From positions 1 to 64,000 of the forward strand of contig NZ_BNCK01000013.1 of the NCBI RefSeq assembly GCF_014656435.1: a stretch of DNA of 64,000 nucleotides, written 5' to 3'. A program made the position numbers and the translations under genes. How positions within the stretch are numbered: the stretch's first letter is position 1; each line of letters begins with the position of its first letter. The stretch is from Thalassotalea marina. Lineage in GTDB: Bacteria > Pseudomonadota > Gammaproteobacteria > Enterobacterales > Alteromonadaceae. The notes under the pieces were generated by a model, which saw only the letters and a program-made list of their open reading frames with translations, made no database searches and had not been told where the DNA came from. Of this stretch, positions 46,525 through 55,780 are shown piece by piece.

Positions 46525-48492
46525 GTGTCTACTCACCTTGAAATTGTTGCAATATTAACATCTGCTGTCTTCATCGTGTGGCTTTTTCGAAAACTGCATT
46601 TGCCGGCAATATTAGCCTATCTAGTTGCTGGTGTTTTAGTGGGTGAACATGGATTTGGCTTCACCCAAGAAAATGTCGACTATGAGCATTTTGCAGAACT
46701 TGGCATAGTATTTTTGCTTTTTACTTTAGGTTTAGAGTTTTCACTACCTAAATTGATGGCAATGCGCCATTTAGTTTTGTCGGTTGGTAGCTTACAAGTA
46801 GCAATTTCACTTTTGTTTTTTACGTTAGTTGCAATGCTTTTGGGTCAATCATTCAGTAGTGCACTTGTCATCGGCGGGATATTAGCATTGTCCTCTACTG
46901 CAATTGTCATTCGGCAACTTAGCGAATCTGGCGCGATGAAACGAAAGTCAGGGCAGATTTCGGTTGCTATCTTGCTGTTTCAAGATGTTGCTGTTGTTCC
47001 TTTATTAATAATTATTCCTATGTTAGCACCAGCAACAGAAGGCTCTATGGCGTCAGCGTTACTTGTTGCCTTAGTAAAAGGTGTTTTTGTAGTTGGTATA
47101 TTGATGTCTGTAGGTAAATGGATCTTGCCAAGAATATTTAATCTAGTGGCACAGGTTCGTACGGATGAATTGTTTGTGTTAACCACACTGCTGGTTACCT
47201 TAGTGGCGTCAGCGTTGACGCAATGGTTTGGGTTATCTATGGCTCTAGGTGCCTTTTTAGCGGGAATGATGTTGGGCGAAAGTCAATATAAACATCAACT
47301 AGAAGCAGATATAAGACCATATCGTGATATTTTATTAGGCCTATTTTTTATCACAGTAGGGATGAAGCTTGATCTTAATGTAGTTTTTTCTTCTCCAATT
47401 GTAATGTTTACATTGCTAGCAGGCTTTATGTTAGTAAAAGTCTTGGTGATTAAAATGCTTGCCGTCAAAGCAGGTGAACTTGCCAAAGATGGTTGGGCTA
47501 GTGGCATTATGTTGGCGCAAATGGGGGAGTTTGGTTTTGTATTAATCGCTCTTGCAACACAATTGAATGTTCTTCCAAGCGACATTGCATCTATTTTACT
47601 GGGAGCAGGTATATTAAGTATGGCGATTACACCCTATATGGTAGAACATGCCAGAGATTGGGGAAAATGGCTGAGCAATGAAAAGCAGGTTGATATTCAA
47701 GGATTAGACGAGCTACCCACTAACGTCGAGCTTAATGAACATGTCATTATTTGTGGTTTTGGACGCATTGGTCAAACGGTTAGTCGTTTCTTAAAACAAG
47801 AAAATATTGACTTCGTTGCAATTGACATAGATCCGCTAAGAACAACTAAAGCCAGAGAAGCAGGCGAAAATGTACTATTTGGCTCTTCAAGAAAAACAGA
47901 GTTATTGGAAGCTGCAAAGTTACATAAAGCCAAGTTAGTGGTTATTGCGTTTGGCGAAGATAAACAATCTATTGAAGTGATTCAGAAGGTAAGAAGTTTA
48001 TCACCTAACGTACCTATTTTAGTAAGAACACGTAATGACGATCAATTGGAAAGCTTACAAAATGCCGGTGCTGATCAGGTTGTTCCTGAAAGTCTAGAGG
48101 GCAGTTTGATGTTGGTTTCACAAGTCCTTTCCCTTACTGGTGTACCTTTTTCTCGCATTATGAGGCGCGTACAAAAAGAACGTAAGAGTCATTACAGTCA
48201 TTTACATGGCTTTTTCCAAGGTGAACATACAGACATGAGCCCTGAGGGGATCGAGAGAATTGAGTTTGCCAATGCAATTAATTTAACTGACGACTCTTAT
48301 GCCGTCGGAAGATCGCTTCGTTCGTTAAACCTTGTTGCTCGTAGAGTGGTTATAGTAGCGTTAAGACGAAATGGTAATGAATCAGAAGAGCCAGATGAAA
48401 ATACTATTTTGCAGGCACAAGACACTTTAGTCATTCGAGGCAAGCCAAGACGTGTAGAGCGAGTTGAGCGCTATATGCACGAAGGTGGTTAG
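46525..48492 (+). CDS. CPA2-family monovalent cation:proton antiporter (KefB/YbaL-like)
   Basis: A 655-residue protein. About 12 helices (1-~385) form a Na+/H+-exchanger-like core with LGIVFLLFTLGLEFSLPKL and FAELG; then a TrkA-N/RCK domain with the nucleotide loop IICGFGRIGQTVSRFLK (~408-530), and a TrkA-C domain at the C-terminus (EFANAINLTDDSYAVGRSLRSL). Expected to exchange K+ or Na+ for protons. GTG start. Its stop overlaps the convergent patatin stop by 4 bases. The 251 bases upstream hold AT-rich hairpins but no gene. Confidence 0.9.
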   Translation: MSTHLEIVAILTSAVFIVWLFRKLHLPAILAYLVAGVLVGEHGFGFTQENVDYEHFAELGIVFLLFTLGLEFSLPKLMAMRHLVLSVGSLQVAISLLFFTLVAMLLGQSFSSALVIGGILALSSTAIVIRQLSESGAMKRKSGQISVAILLFQDVAVVPLLIIIPMLAPATEGSMASALLVALVKGVFVVGILMSVGKWILPRIFNLVAQVRTDELFVLTTLLVTLVASALTQWFGLSMALGAFLAGMMLGESQYKHQLEADIRPYRDILLGLFFITVGMKLDLNVVFSSPIVMFTLLAGFMLVKVLVIKMLAVKAGELAKDGWASGIMLAQMGEFGFVLIALATQLNVLPSDIASILLGAGILSMAITPYMVEHARDWGKWLSNEKQVDIQGLDELPTNVELNEHVIICGFGRIGQTVSRFLKQENIDFVAIDIDPLRTTKAREAGENVLFGSSRKTELLEAAKLHKAKLVVIAFGEDKQSIEVIQKVRSLSPNVPILVRTRNDDQLESLQNAGADQVVPESLEGSLMLVSQVLSLTGVPFSRIMRRVQKERKSHYSHLHGFFQGEHTDMSPEGIERIEFANAINLTDDSYAVGRSLRSLNLVARRVVIVALRRNGNESEEPDENTILQAQDTLVIRGKPRRVERVERYMHEGG

Positions 48493-49592
48493 CTTGACAA
48501 AAACTCCCTAATTTTCTGCTCTTGATTCATTGCATCCATATAACCAACGTTAATCAATTCTTTACAATAAGAGTGATCAAACAGCAGGTAACTAATAAAA
48601 CTTGATTCCGCGTCATTTGTGATACCTATGCTGCGAAATAGCATTCTAATAGCTAGCGGTAAACGTGAATAATGTTCAACTGCTATGGTATTAAAATCTT
48701 GGCTAGGGTTAATCACAAAAGTTTCAATGGGCTTTAATCCTTCTTGACGCTTCTGATCTGCAGGGATCATTGACAGCGTTTGGTTAACGCGGTTGAGTCG
48801 TTCCAGATCACTTTGCAATGAATCCGCGAAAATACCATCAAGCAAATGACCTGCAATGGTAGAGGTCGTTGGAGGATGAGGGTTATTTTCATGCAGATGC
48901 AATTTATCTTTTGGCTGGGTTACGCCAATAACAAACAGCTTTTCACCGCCTAAATGAATTGCTGGACTTAAAGGCGATAATTGGTGAATTGATCCGTCAC
49001 CTAAATGTTCGTTGCGTATCCTTACTGATGGGAAGATCATTGGAATGGCCGAAGAAGCCATCAAATGTTCAAAGGTGATATGGCTTGGTACTCCACGCCT
49101 TTTAGCTCGAAACCATGGGGGAATAAGAGCATCAGACTGGTAATAACTGATAGAGTCACCCGTTGTATAGCTCGACGTAGTGATAGATAAAGCGTTTAAA
49201 TAACCGTTGATGATGTTGGTATCTATCCGTTTAAAGTCTAAAACCTCTCCTAATAGTTGTCTTAGCGGGGTATTGTTTAGCAAGCTCCTGGCAGTTTTAC
49301 TGGCGTAATCGGCTTGAAAGCCTGCGAGAAAGCCTCTGAATATATGGCCAAATACTCGAATAGGATCGCTATGGTAGATGCGTTCGGTTGTGAGGTTTTT
49401 CCACACCCATTCAAGCTTTTTAGTGCCCAATTGAAAACATGATGCATAACAAGCAAGCGCAGTTGAGTTTATAGCACCTGCTGACGTGCCACAAATAACA
49501 GGGAAGGGTAAAGGGTAATGCCTCGGATAAAATTTGGATATCGCACTCAGTACTCCAACCTGATAAGCAGCTCGAGCGCCACCTCCTGTCAA
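48489..49592 (-). CDS. Patatin-like phospholipase
   Basis: A patatin-fold lipid acyl hydrolase. The oxyanion loop TGGGARAAYQVGV starts the assigned frame, the nucleophile is S37 in CGTSAGAIN, and the Asp of the dyad is D199 in LGDGSIHQ. The assigned start is a TTG at 49592, but the preceding frame (to 49673) encodes KNALV, the usual first strand before TGGGAR, with no ATG, GTG or TTG; only ATT codons are available. The real N-terminus is therefore probably longer. Cytoplasmic; substrate unknown. Confidence 0.85.
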   Translation of the reverse strand: MTGGGARAAYQVGVLSAISKFYPRHYPLPFPVICGTSAGAINSTALACYASCFQLGTKKLEWVWKNLTTERIYHSDPIRVFGHIFRGFLAGFQADYASKTARSLLNNTPLRQLLGEVLDFKRIDTNIINGYLNALSITTSSYTTGDSISYYQSDALIPPWFRAKRRGVPSHITFEHLMASSAIPMIFPSVRIRNEHLGDGSIHQLSPLSPAIHLGGEKLFVIGVTQPKDKLHLHENNPHPPTTSTIAGHLLDGIFADSLQSDLERLNRVNQTLSMIPADQKRQEGLKPIETFVINPSQDFNTIAVEHYSRLPLAIRMLFRSIGITNDAESSFISYLLFDHSYCKELINVGYMDAMNQEQKIREFLSS

Positions 49593-49760
49593 TACTAAGG
49601 CATTTTTATTGTTATTGTAACGTGATTTAATTGCTTCAATCTCTACATATAAGTATTTGTCAACCGTGTGAATTTAGAACAAAAACGCAAATTTAGCTCA
49701 ACACACTTACCTTAATTTTAGAGTGAAAAGCGCTTAAAACCAAGCAATTAAATGGATAAA

Positions 49761-49790
49761 AAAAGCCAGCGTAAACGCTGGCTTTTTGGT
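49761..49790 (-). terminator. Terminator after the DUF3718 gene
   Basis: aaaagccagcg (49761-49771) / cgctggctttt (49776-49786) with A and T runs on either side. It lies beyond the stop of the minus-strand DUF3718 gene. Confidence 0.8.
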
Positions 49791-49859
49791 TCGACAGAAG
49801 AATTATTAGCTAGTAAAACAAATTACTTGAAATCAAATAACGCCTACTAAAAAATAATT

Positions 49860-50219
49860 TTAGCTGCTAACGCGTTCGTTAGCTGCATCTATCAATGGTT
49901 GCGCTCCATTTTGGATATCTGCGAGATTGTCAGAAACAATCTTCTTCGGTAATTTACTTACAATCAAAGAACCTGTTTCAACAGAACCTCTTTCTGATGC
50001 AAATACCAGTAAGTTTTTACCATTACATTCAATACCATTAAAAACCGAACGGATTTTAATTTTATTTGTCTTTAAAAATGTACGCATACGCTTTTTGTCG
50101 TCAGCAGCCACGTATTCACATAGGCTTTGCGCTACATTGTTAGCTTGTGCTTTCGGCGCAGAAACAATAGACGTCATTGTTAAAGCAGTAATAGTAGAAA
50201 CTAGTAATAATTTTTTCAT
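49860..50219 (-). CDS. Small exported DUF3718 protein under riboswitch control
   Basis: A 119-residue protein with a signal peptide (MKKLLLVSTITALTMTSIVSAPKAQA) and a mature domain of the DUF3718 type with a conserved Cys pair (SLCEYVAADD and GIECNGKNLLVFA), probably disulfide-bonded in the periplasm. Function unknown. The ATG at 50219 is chosen for its aagg ribosome site; the frame extends to 50267 into the 5' UTR. A cyclic-di-GMP-I riboswitch precedes it, so it belongs to a second-messenger regulon. Confidence 0.85.
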   Translation of the reverse strand: MKKLLLVSTITALTMTSIVSAPKAQANNVAQSLCEYVAADDKKRMRTFLKTNKIKIRSVFNGIECNGKNLLVFASERGSVETGSLIVSKLPKKIVSDNLADIQNGAQPLIDAANERVSS

Positions 50220-50256
50220 TTTAATAACCTTAAATGCATTAATGAGTTTATTAAAA

Positions 50257-50272
50257 GAAAAAACCACAGGAC
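50257..50272 (-). terminator. Candidate expression-platform terminator strand
   Basis: On the minus strand cctgtggtttt (about 50270-50260) is complementary, with one mismatch, to aaaaccaccgg inside the aptamer (50337-50327), and is followed by a T-rich stretch. Pairing would break the aptamer and form a terminator stem with a loop of about 56 bases. Confidence 0.5.
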
Positions 50273-50281
50273 GTACCTAAT

Positions 50282-50372
50282 TGAACTCGGTAACTCCGCT
50301 GTCATAGGTAATAAATTACCCTTAGACCGGTGGTTTTGCGTAACACGTTTTCGCGTGTTTTGCCTTTTCTTT
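50282..50372 (-). promoter_or_regulatory. Cyclic-di-GMP-I (GEMM-I) riboswitch aptamer
   Basis: Read on the minus strand: ggcaaa (50364-50359), hairpin acacg/cgtgt closed by a GAAA-containing loop, acgcaaa (about 50343-50337), ccaccggtctaa, hairpin ggtaat/attacc, then agcgg and gttaccg. These match the GEMM-I consensus in order (GGCAAA, GNRA hairpin, ACGCAAA, CCGG-CUAA, hairpin, AGCGG-GUUACCG). The next gene is the DUF3718 gene, 60 bases downstream. Confidence 0.88.
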
Positions 50373-50539
50373 GTCTCTTTCAGTATCGCGAAATAGTGTG
50401 TCAAAATCAAGTATTGTGTAAGTTTGTCTGGTTATAAAAACAGTAGATATACATTAATGTGCTGATATAACAATTATTTAACAACATCTTGAACAGTGTA
50501 ATCGGCGCCGAAAGTTTACATTTTTTAGGTTAATAAAGA

Positions 50540-50565
50540 AAAAAGGGGCAAGCTGCCCCTTAGTT
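50540..50565 (-). terminator. Terminator of the liu-sco operon
   Basis: aaggggca (50543-50550) / tgcccctt (50554-50561). On the minus strand the stem is followed by ttttttcttt, a strong U tract just after scoB. Confidence 0.85.
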
Positions 50566-50584
50566 TATTTCTATTTATTGTGGC

Positions 50585-51241
50585 TTAAAATGTCATCTCA
50601 GGGACATGTTCTGGCACAATCAACTCACCTGCAGTTAACTTTTGAATCTCTTCTACTGATACACCAGGTGCGCGTTCAAGCAAGTGGAATTTGCCGTCTT
50701 TAATTTCAATAAAAGCAAGATCAGTTAAAACTTTTTTAATACAGCCTTTACCTGTTAGCGGTAAAGTACAGTCTGTTAGAAGTTTAGACTCGCCATGTTT
50801 AGATGCATGGGTCATAGTAACGATAATATTATCGGCACCGGCGACCAAATCCATTGCACCACCCATACCCTTGATAAGCTTGCCAGGGATCATGTACGAA
50901 GCAATATTGCCGTTAACATCGACTTCAAAAGCACCTAATACGGTTAAATCTACGTGACCACCGCGGATCATGGCAAAAGATTCTGCTGAATCAAAAATTG
51001 AAGCACCTTTAGCCATAGTAACGGTTTGTTTGCCAGCATTAATTAGATCTGCATCAATTTCTTCTTCAGTTGGAAATTGTCCCATACCTAGTAAGCCATT
51101 TTCAGATTGAAGCATCACTTCCATGCCTTCTGGCACGTAGTTAGCAACTAACGTTGGAATACCTATGCCTAAATTAACGTAATAACCGTCTTGTAGTTCT
51201 TGAGCAACACGCTGCGCGATTTGTTCTCTTGATAATGCCAT
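50585..51241 (-). CDS. scoB: 3-oxoacid CoA-transferase subunit B
   Basis: A 218-residue subunit. Signatures: YYVNLGIGIPTLVANYVP, SENGLLGMG with the catalytic Glu, and GGHVDLTVLGAFEVD. With ScoA it transfers CoA from succinyl-CoA (or acetyl-CoA) to acetoacetate. The ATG at 51241 has ggag 7 bases upstream; the open frame to 51292 overlaps scoA and is not used. Last gene of the liu operon. Confidence 0.95.
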   Translation of the reverse strand: MALSREQIAQRVAQELQDGYYVNLGIGIPTLVANYVPEGMEVMLQSENGLLGMGQFPTEEEIDADLINAGKQTVTMAKGASIFDSAESFAMIRGGHVDLTVLGAFEVDVNGNIASYMIPGKLIKGMGGAMDLVAGADNIIVTMTHASKHGESKLLTDCTLPLTGKGCIKKVLTDLAFIEIKDGKFHLLERAPGVSVEEIQKLTAGELIVPEHVPEMTF

Positions 51242-51251
51242 GAGTGTCTCC

Positions 51252-51953
51252 TTATGCGCTTCTTGTTGTGCGTTGTTCAATACGTTTTTCAAACGTGCCT
51301 TGAATCAAACGATTAACATAAATACCTGGTGTGTGAATTTGATCAGGATCTAACTCGCCAGGCTCGACAATTTCTTCAACTTCTACCACGGTAATTTTGC
51401 CAGCTGTAGCAGCCATAGGGTTGAAGTTTCTTGCTGTCTTCCTAAATACTAAGTTGCCATAACGGTCAGCTTTCCAAGCTTTTACAATAGCAAAATCACC
51501 AGTAATTGATTCTTCTAAAATAAAGTGACGACCATTAAATTCACGCTCTTCTTTACCTTCTGCAACTGGTGTACCGTAACCGGTAGCGGTAAAAAATGCA
51601 GGGATACCAGCACCACCAGCGCGCATTTTTTCTGCTAAAGTGCCTTGTGGTGTTAGTTCTACATCAAGCTCGCCATTCATCATTTGGCGCTCAAATTCGG
51701 CGTTTTCACCAACATATGATGCGATGATTTTTTTAATTTGTCTGTTGGGTAATAAAACACCTAAACCAAAATCGTCAACACCACAGTTATTTGACACAAC
51801 AGTTAGGCCTTTTGTGCCTTTGCGTTTAATTTCTGCTATCAGGTTTTCTGGAATGCCACAAAGGCCAAATCCGCCAGCGATAACAGTCATGTTATCTTCT
51901 AAACCTGCTAGTGCTTCTTCATAGCTAGAGACTACTTTGTCAAAACCCGCCAT
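51252..51953 (-). CDS. scoA: 3-oxoacid CoA-transferase subunit A
   Basis: A 233-residue subunit with the glycine-rich CoA-binding segment [16 protein letters not shown] and [16 protein letters not shown]. In leucine degradation it activates the acetoacetate released by HMG-CoA lyase, giving acetoacetyl-CoA for the thiolase encoded at 59.4 kb. Separated from liuE by 43 bases and from scoB by 10. Confidence 0.95.
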   Translation of the reverse strand: MAGFDKVVSSYEEALAGLEDNMTVIAGGFGLCGIPENLIAEIKRKGTKGLTVVSNNCGVDDFGLGVLLPNRQIKKIIASYVGENAEFERQMMNGELDVELTPQGTLAEKMRAGGAGIPAFFTATGYGTPVAEGKEEREFNGRHFILEESITGDFAIVKAWKADRYGNLVFRKTARNFNPMAATAGKITVVEVEEIVEPGELDPDQIHTPGIYVNRLIQGTFEKRIEQRTTRSA

Positions 51954-51996
51954 GATTTACTCCTTGGTAAATAAATATTATCAAGCAAACGTGTAC

Positions 51997-52899
51997 TTAC
52001 ACTTTTGCTCGGTATGCATTGGAAACTTTTGATACAGGCGATTTGCCTAATTTATCACTAATAAACCAACCGGCTGCTAATAATTTTTCGAAGTCTACGC
52101 CAGTTTTGATGTGTAAACCATTCAATAAATAAACAACATCTTCGGTTGCTACATTGCCTGAAGCGCCCTTAGCATAAGGGCATCCGCCTAATCCAGCAAC
52201 GGCACTATCAACGACAGAAATACCGTGTTGTAATGCAGTGTAAATATTTGTTAACGCCTGACCATAGGTGTCGTGAAAGTGCACGGCTAAATGTTGCTTG
52301 GGAATACGGGCGCTAACTGCCTGTAACATCTTTTGTACACTGTCTACGGTGCCTACACCAATCGTATCGCCAAGCGATATTTCATAGCAGCCCATTTGGT
52401 ATAATTTTTCAGCAACATCAGCAACTTGCTCTGGTGCGATATCACCATCATACGGGCAACCAACGACACAAGATACGTAACCTCTAACCTTAATGTTGTT
52501 GGCCTTTGCCGCTTCAATCACTGATTCAAATCGAGCTAGACTTTCAGCGATAGAGCAGTTGATATTTTTTTGGCTAAAAGCTTCAGAGGCTGCGCCAAAA
52601 ATGGCCACTTCATCAGCTTTGGCATCAATGGCGGCTTCAAACCCTTTCATATTAGGTGTAAGTGCCGCATAGGTAATGCTGCTTTGCTTGTTAATACCCT
52701 TAAATACATCAGAAGATGTCGCCATTTGTGGCACCCATTTAGGTGAAACAAAACTGCCAGATTCAATATAACTGAGACCTGCGTCAGCTAATTTGTTGAT
52801 GAGTGCTATTTTATCATCGGCGCTGATCAAGGTTTTTTCGTTTTGTAGACCATCACGAGGGCCTACTTCAACGATTTTAACGCTACTAGGTAATGACAT
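51997..52899 (-). CDS. liuE: Hydroxymethylglutaryl-CoA lyase
   Basis: A 300-residue TIM-barrel lyase that splits HMG-CoA into acetoacetate and acetyl-CoA, the last CoA-ester step of leucine breakdown. Visible: [17 protein letters not shown] with the catalytic Arg/Asp, metal-binding [12 protein letters not shown], and the Cys loop [20 protein letters not shown]. Three bases after liuD. Confidence 0.96.
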   Translation of the reverse strand: MSLPSSVKIVEVGPRDGLQNEKTLISADDKIALINKLADAGLSYIESGSFVSPKWVPQMATSSDVFKGINKQSSITYAALTPNMKGFEAAIDAKADEVAIFGAASEAFSQKNINCSIAESLARFESVIEAAKANNIKVRGYVSCVVGCPYDGDIAPEQVADVAEKLYQMGCYEISLGDTIGVGTVDSVQKMLQAVSARIPKQHLAVHFHDTYGQALTNIYTALQHGISVVDSAVAGLGGCPYAKGASGNVATEDVVYLLNGLHIKTGVDFEKLLAAGWFISDKLGKSPVSKVSNAYRAKV

Positions 52900-52902
52900 G
52901 GT

Positions 52903-54948
52903 CTAATCCTCCATAGCCGTGAATTTAACCAGTTCACTGCCACCATCAACCATGTCTCCCGCTTGATAAAATACATCGTCAATCTCGCCATCACTTGGCG
53001 CTTTAATGGTATGCTCCATTTTCATCGCTTCCATGATCATCAGTGGCTGATCTTTTGTTACTTTATCGCCTTTTGAAACAAGTACACTGACCATAGTACC
53101 GTTCATTGGCGCAGTTAACCCACCGTGATTATCATCCAAATCGGTTAAGCCACAATCTGGACGCACCAATGTAAAATTAAATACACCATTGGGGCGATAC
53201 AAGCTAATGTTGTCGCCATTACGCGAAATAGTCGCTTGACTTTGGTAGCCGTCAATACTGATTTTTAAGGTGTTATTTTCGATACGTCCCTGGCAATCAG
53301 TCACTTTACCATTAAAAGCAGGGTGGTCGATCGAGATCAAATAATAACTACTTGTGCCACCGCGTTTTTGCTCAATGGTAATTGGATAATCAAGCTCATT
53401 GTGTGCGAGGGTGATTTTATGCAAATGTGCTTCATTTAATCGCCAAGCGCTGGTTTGATTCCATGGTGAATGTGGATCAGCGCTATCAACGGCTTGTTGT
53501 TTAGCTTGCTCTGCTTGTGATAATACAACATACAAAGCGGCCATTGGTAATTCGTCGTTTAGCGTCACTTGGTCGTCATGAAAAATTTCGTCGTGATGTT
53601 TCTCAATAAAACCAGTGTCAATTTCTTGGTCAACAAATGATTGGCAAGTGGCTAGGTTATATAAAAAGTCGATGTTGGTGGTAACACCGTCTATTTGATA
53701 TTCGGTTAACGCTTTGGTTAAACGTTGTAACGCTTTTTCACGGTTTTCGTCCCAAACGATAAGTTTGGCGATCATAGGATCGTAATAAACGCTAACGTCG
53801 TCACCTTGTCTTACACCAGTATCAACACGCACATGTTGAGATTCTTCAGGCGGTTGTAAAAAATTTAACGTACCGGTAGCTGGAAGAAAATCATTGTTAG
53901 GATCTTCAGCATAAATACGAGCTTCAAAAGCATGGCCGTGAATAGCAAGTTGATCTTGTGATTTAGGTAATTTTTCACCCGCAGCAACACGGAGTTGCCA
54001 CTCTACCAAGTCTTGCCCTGTGATTAATTCAGTCACTGGGTGTTCAACTTGTAAACGGGTATTCATTTCCATGAAATAAAATGAACCGTCCACGTCTAGA
54101 AGAAACTCTACTGTACCAGCGCCACGATAACCAATGGCCTTGGCCGATTTTATCGCCGACTCACCCATTTGTGCACGCAACTGTTCACTCATCTTAAAGG
54201 CAGGTGCTTCTTCAATCACTTTTTGATGACGACGTTGAACTGAACAGTCACGCTCAAACAAATAGACCGCATTATCGTGATTGTCACAAAATACTTGTAT
54301 TTCGACATGGCGAGGCTGAGTTAAGTATTTTTCAACTAACATAGTGTCATCACCAAAAGACGACTTTGCTTCACGCTTGGCTGCGGCAAAACCATCCGCA
54401 AATTCAGCTTCACTCCAAATTTGGCGCATCCCTTTACCGCCGCCACCTGCGGTTGCTTTTAACAGTACAGGGTAGCCCATGTCATCGGCCGCTTTTTTAA
54501 TCACAGCTTCTGACTGATCATCACCATGATAGCCTGGTACCAGTGGTACTTGTGCTTTTTCCATGATGGCTTTTGCAGCTGATTTGGAACCCATGGCTTC
54601 AATCGCGCCAACAGGTGGACCGATAAAGGTGATATTTTCTTGCTGACAAAGACGACAAAAATCGGCATTTTCTGAAAGAAAACCATAGCCAGGGTGAATA
54701 GCTTGAGCGCCTGTTTTCTTGGCAGCAGCGATAACTTTTTCACTGAGTAAGTAACTTTCGCGTGAAGGAGAAGGGCCTAAATATACGGCTTCATCTGCCA
54801 TGCTGACATGCAGTGCATTGGCATCGGCATCAGAATAAACCGCTACCGTTCTGATCCCCATTTTACGAGCCGTTTTTATCACTCGACACGCTATTTCACC
54901 GCGATTAGCGATAAGAATTTTGCTGAACATTTTATTTGAAATTGTCAT
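52903..54948 (-). CDS. liuD: 3-methylcrotonyl-CoA carboxylase, biotin-containing alpha subunit
   Basis: About 681 residues. The biotin carboxylase half begins KILIANRGEIACRVIKTARKMGI and has the ATP loop KATAGGGGKGMRQIW and EMNTRLQVEHPVTE; the C-terminal biotinyl domain carries the modified Lys in IMEAMKMEHTI. It carboxylates biotin and pairs with LiuB. The start at 54948 (MTISNK) avoids overlap with liuC; 54990 and 54930 are alternatives. Signature comparison favours methylcrotonyl- over propionyl-CoA carboxylase, as the context also does. Confidence 0.95.
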   Translation of the reverse strand: MTISNKMFSKILIANRGEIACRVIKTARKMGIRTVAVYSDADANALHVSMADEAVYLGPSPSRESYLLSEKVIAAAKKTGAQAIHPGYGFLSENADFCRLCQQENITFIGPPVGAIEAMGSKSAAKAIMEKAQVPLVPGYHGDDQSEAVIKKAADDMGYPVLLKATAGGGGKGMRQIWSEAEFADGFAAAKREAKSSFGDDTMLVEKYLTQPRHVEIQVFCDNHDNAVYLFERDCSVQRRHQKVIEEAPAFKMSEQLRAQMGESAIKSAKAIGYRGAGTVEFLLDVDGSFYFMEMNTRLQVEHPVTELITGQDLVEWQLRVAAGEKLPKSQDQLAIHGHAFEARIYAEDPNNDFLPATGTLNFLQPPEESQHVRVDTGVRQGDDVSVYYDPMIAKLIVWDENREKALQRLTKALTEYQIDGVTTNIDFLYNLATCQSFVDQEIDTGFIEKHHDEIFHDDQVTLNDELPMAALYVVLSQAEQAKQQAVDSADPHSPWNQTSAWRLNEAHLHKITLAHNELDYPITIEQKRGGTSSYYLISIDHPAFNGKVTDCQGRIENNTLKISIDGYQSQATISRNGDNISLYRPNGVFNFTLVRPDCGLTDLDDNHGGLTAPMNGTMVSVLVSKGDKVTKDQPLMIMEAMKMEHTIKAPSDGEIDDVFYQAGDMVDGGSELVKFTAMED

Positions 54949-54953
54949 GTGTA

Positions 54954-55772
54954 TTAGCTCTCGCGATCCGGTGAGATTTCTGTGATCCATTGTGGAGAAC
55001 GCTTTTCGAAGAAGGCAGTTAAACCTTCTTGTCCTTGCTCTGATACTCGAATGGCGGCAATTCGTTCACTGGTAATGCCAATGATCTCTTCATCGATTTC
55101 TCTGTTTGCTACATCTAAAGCGAGTTGTTTGGCTTGGTGTACAGCTTCTGGGCCATTAGCCAGTAATGTACGTACCATAGCGTTGACAGCAGAGTCTAGT
55201 TCTTCTAGTGCAACGACTTCGTCAACTAAACCTAACGACATCGCTTTGTCTGCAAAAAAGCGCTCTGCCGTTTGAAAATAACGGCGACAGGCTTTTTGTC
55301 CCATAGCGGCGACAACATAAGGGCTAATGGTTGCTGGAATTAACCCAAGTTTTACTTCGCTTAAACAAAAGCTGGCTTTGTCGCTGGCGATAACAATATC
55401 GCAACAGCTTGCTAATCCAACTGCGCCACCAAACGCAGCGCCTTGAACTTTAGCAATGGTAGTTTGCGGCATAAAGTTTAGCGCTTTTAACATTTGTGCA
55501 AGGGCATTGGCATCGTTTAAGTTTTCTTCATAACTGTAACCAGCCATACGCTTCATCCAAGCTAAATCAGCACCTGCTGAAAAACTTTTTCCGGTTGAAG
55601 CAAGGATGACAATACGAATATCACGTCTGGCTGCAATATTGATAAAGAGTTGGCGTAGTTGTTCGATGATGTTGTCATCAAAGGCATTGTGTTTGTCTGG
55701 ATTATTAAGTGTCACGGTGGCAACACCATATCGGTCTACTTCAAATAACACAGAATCTGTCGTTAAACTCAT
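54954..55772 (-). CDS. liuC: Methylglutaconyl-CoA hydratase (enoyl-CoA hydratase family)
   Basis: A 272-residue crotonase-fold enzyme: LNNPDKHNAFDDNII, the oxyanion hole loops SAGADLAWMKRM and KVQGAAFGGAVGLASCCD, and EVKLGLIPATISPYV. In this operon it hydrates 3-methylglutaconyl-CoA to HMG-CoA between the carboxylase and the lyase. AWMKRM after SAGADL is typical of LiuC-type proteins. Function is assigned largely by context. Confidence 0.92.
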   Translation of the reverse strand: MSLTTDSVLFEVDRYGVATVTLNNPDKHNAFDDNIIEQLRQLFINIAARRDIRIVILASTGKSFSAGADLAWMKRMAGYSYEENLNDANALAQMLKALNFMPQTTIAKVQGAAFGGAVGLASCCDIVIASDKASFCLSEVKLGLIPATISPYVVAAMGQKACRRYFQTAERFFADKAMSLGLVDEVVALEELDSAVNAMVRTLLANGPEAVHQAKQLALDVANREIDEEIIGITSERIAAIRVSEQGQEGLTAFFEKRSPQWITEISPDRES

Positions 55773-55780
55773 GTTGCCTC

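Noticed and set aside
50216-50410. Minus-strand 64-residue frame across the riboswitch
   Set aside because: The sequence is explained by the conserved RNA blocks; the frame has no ribosome site or protein features.
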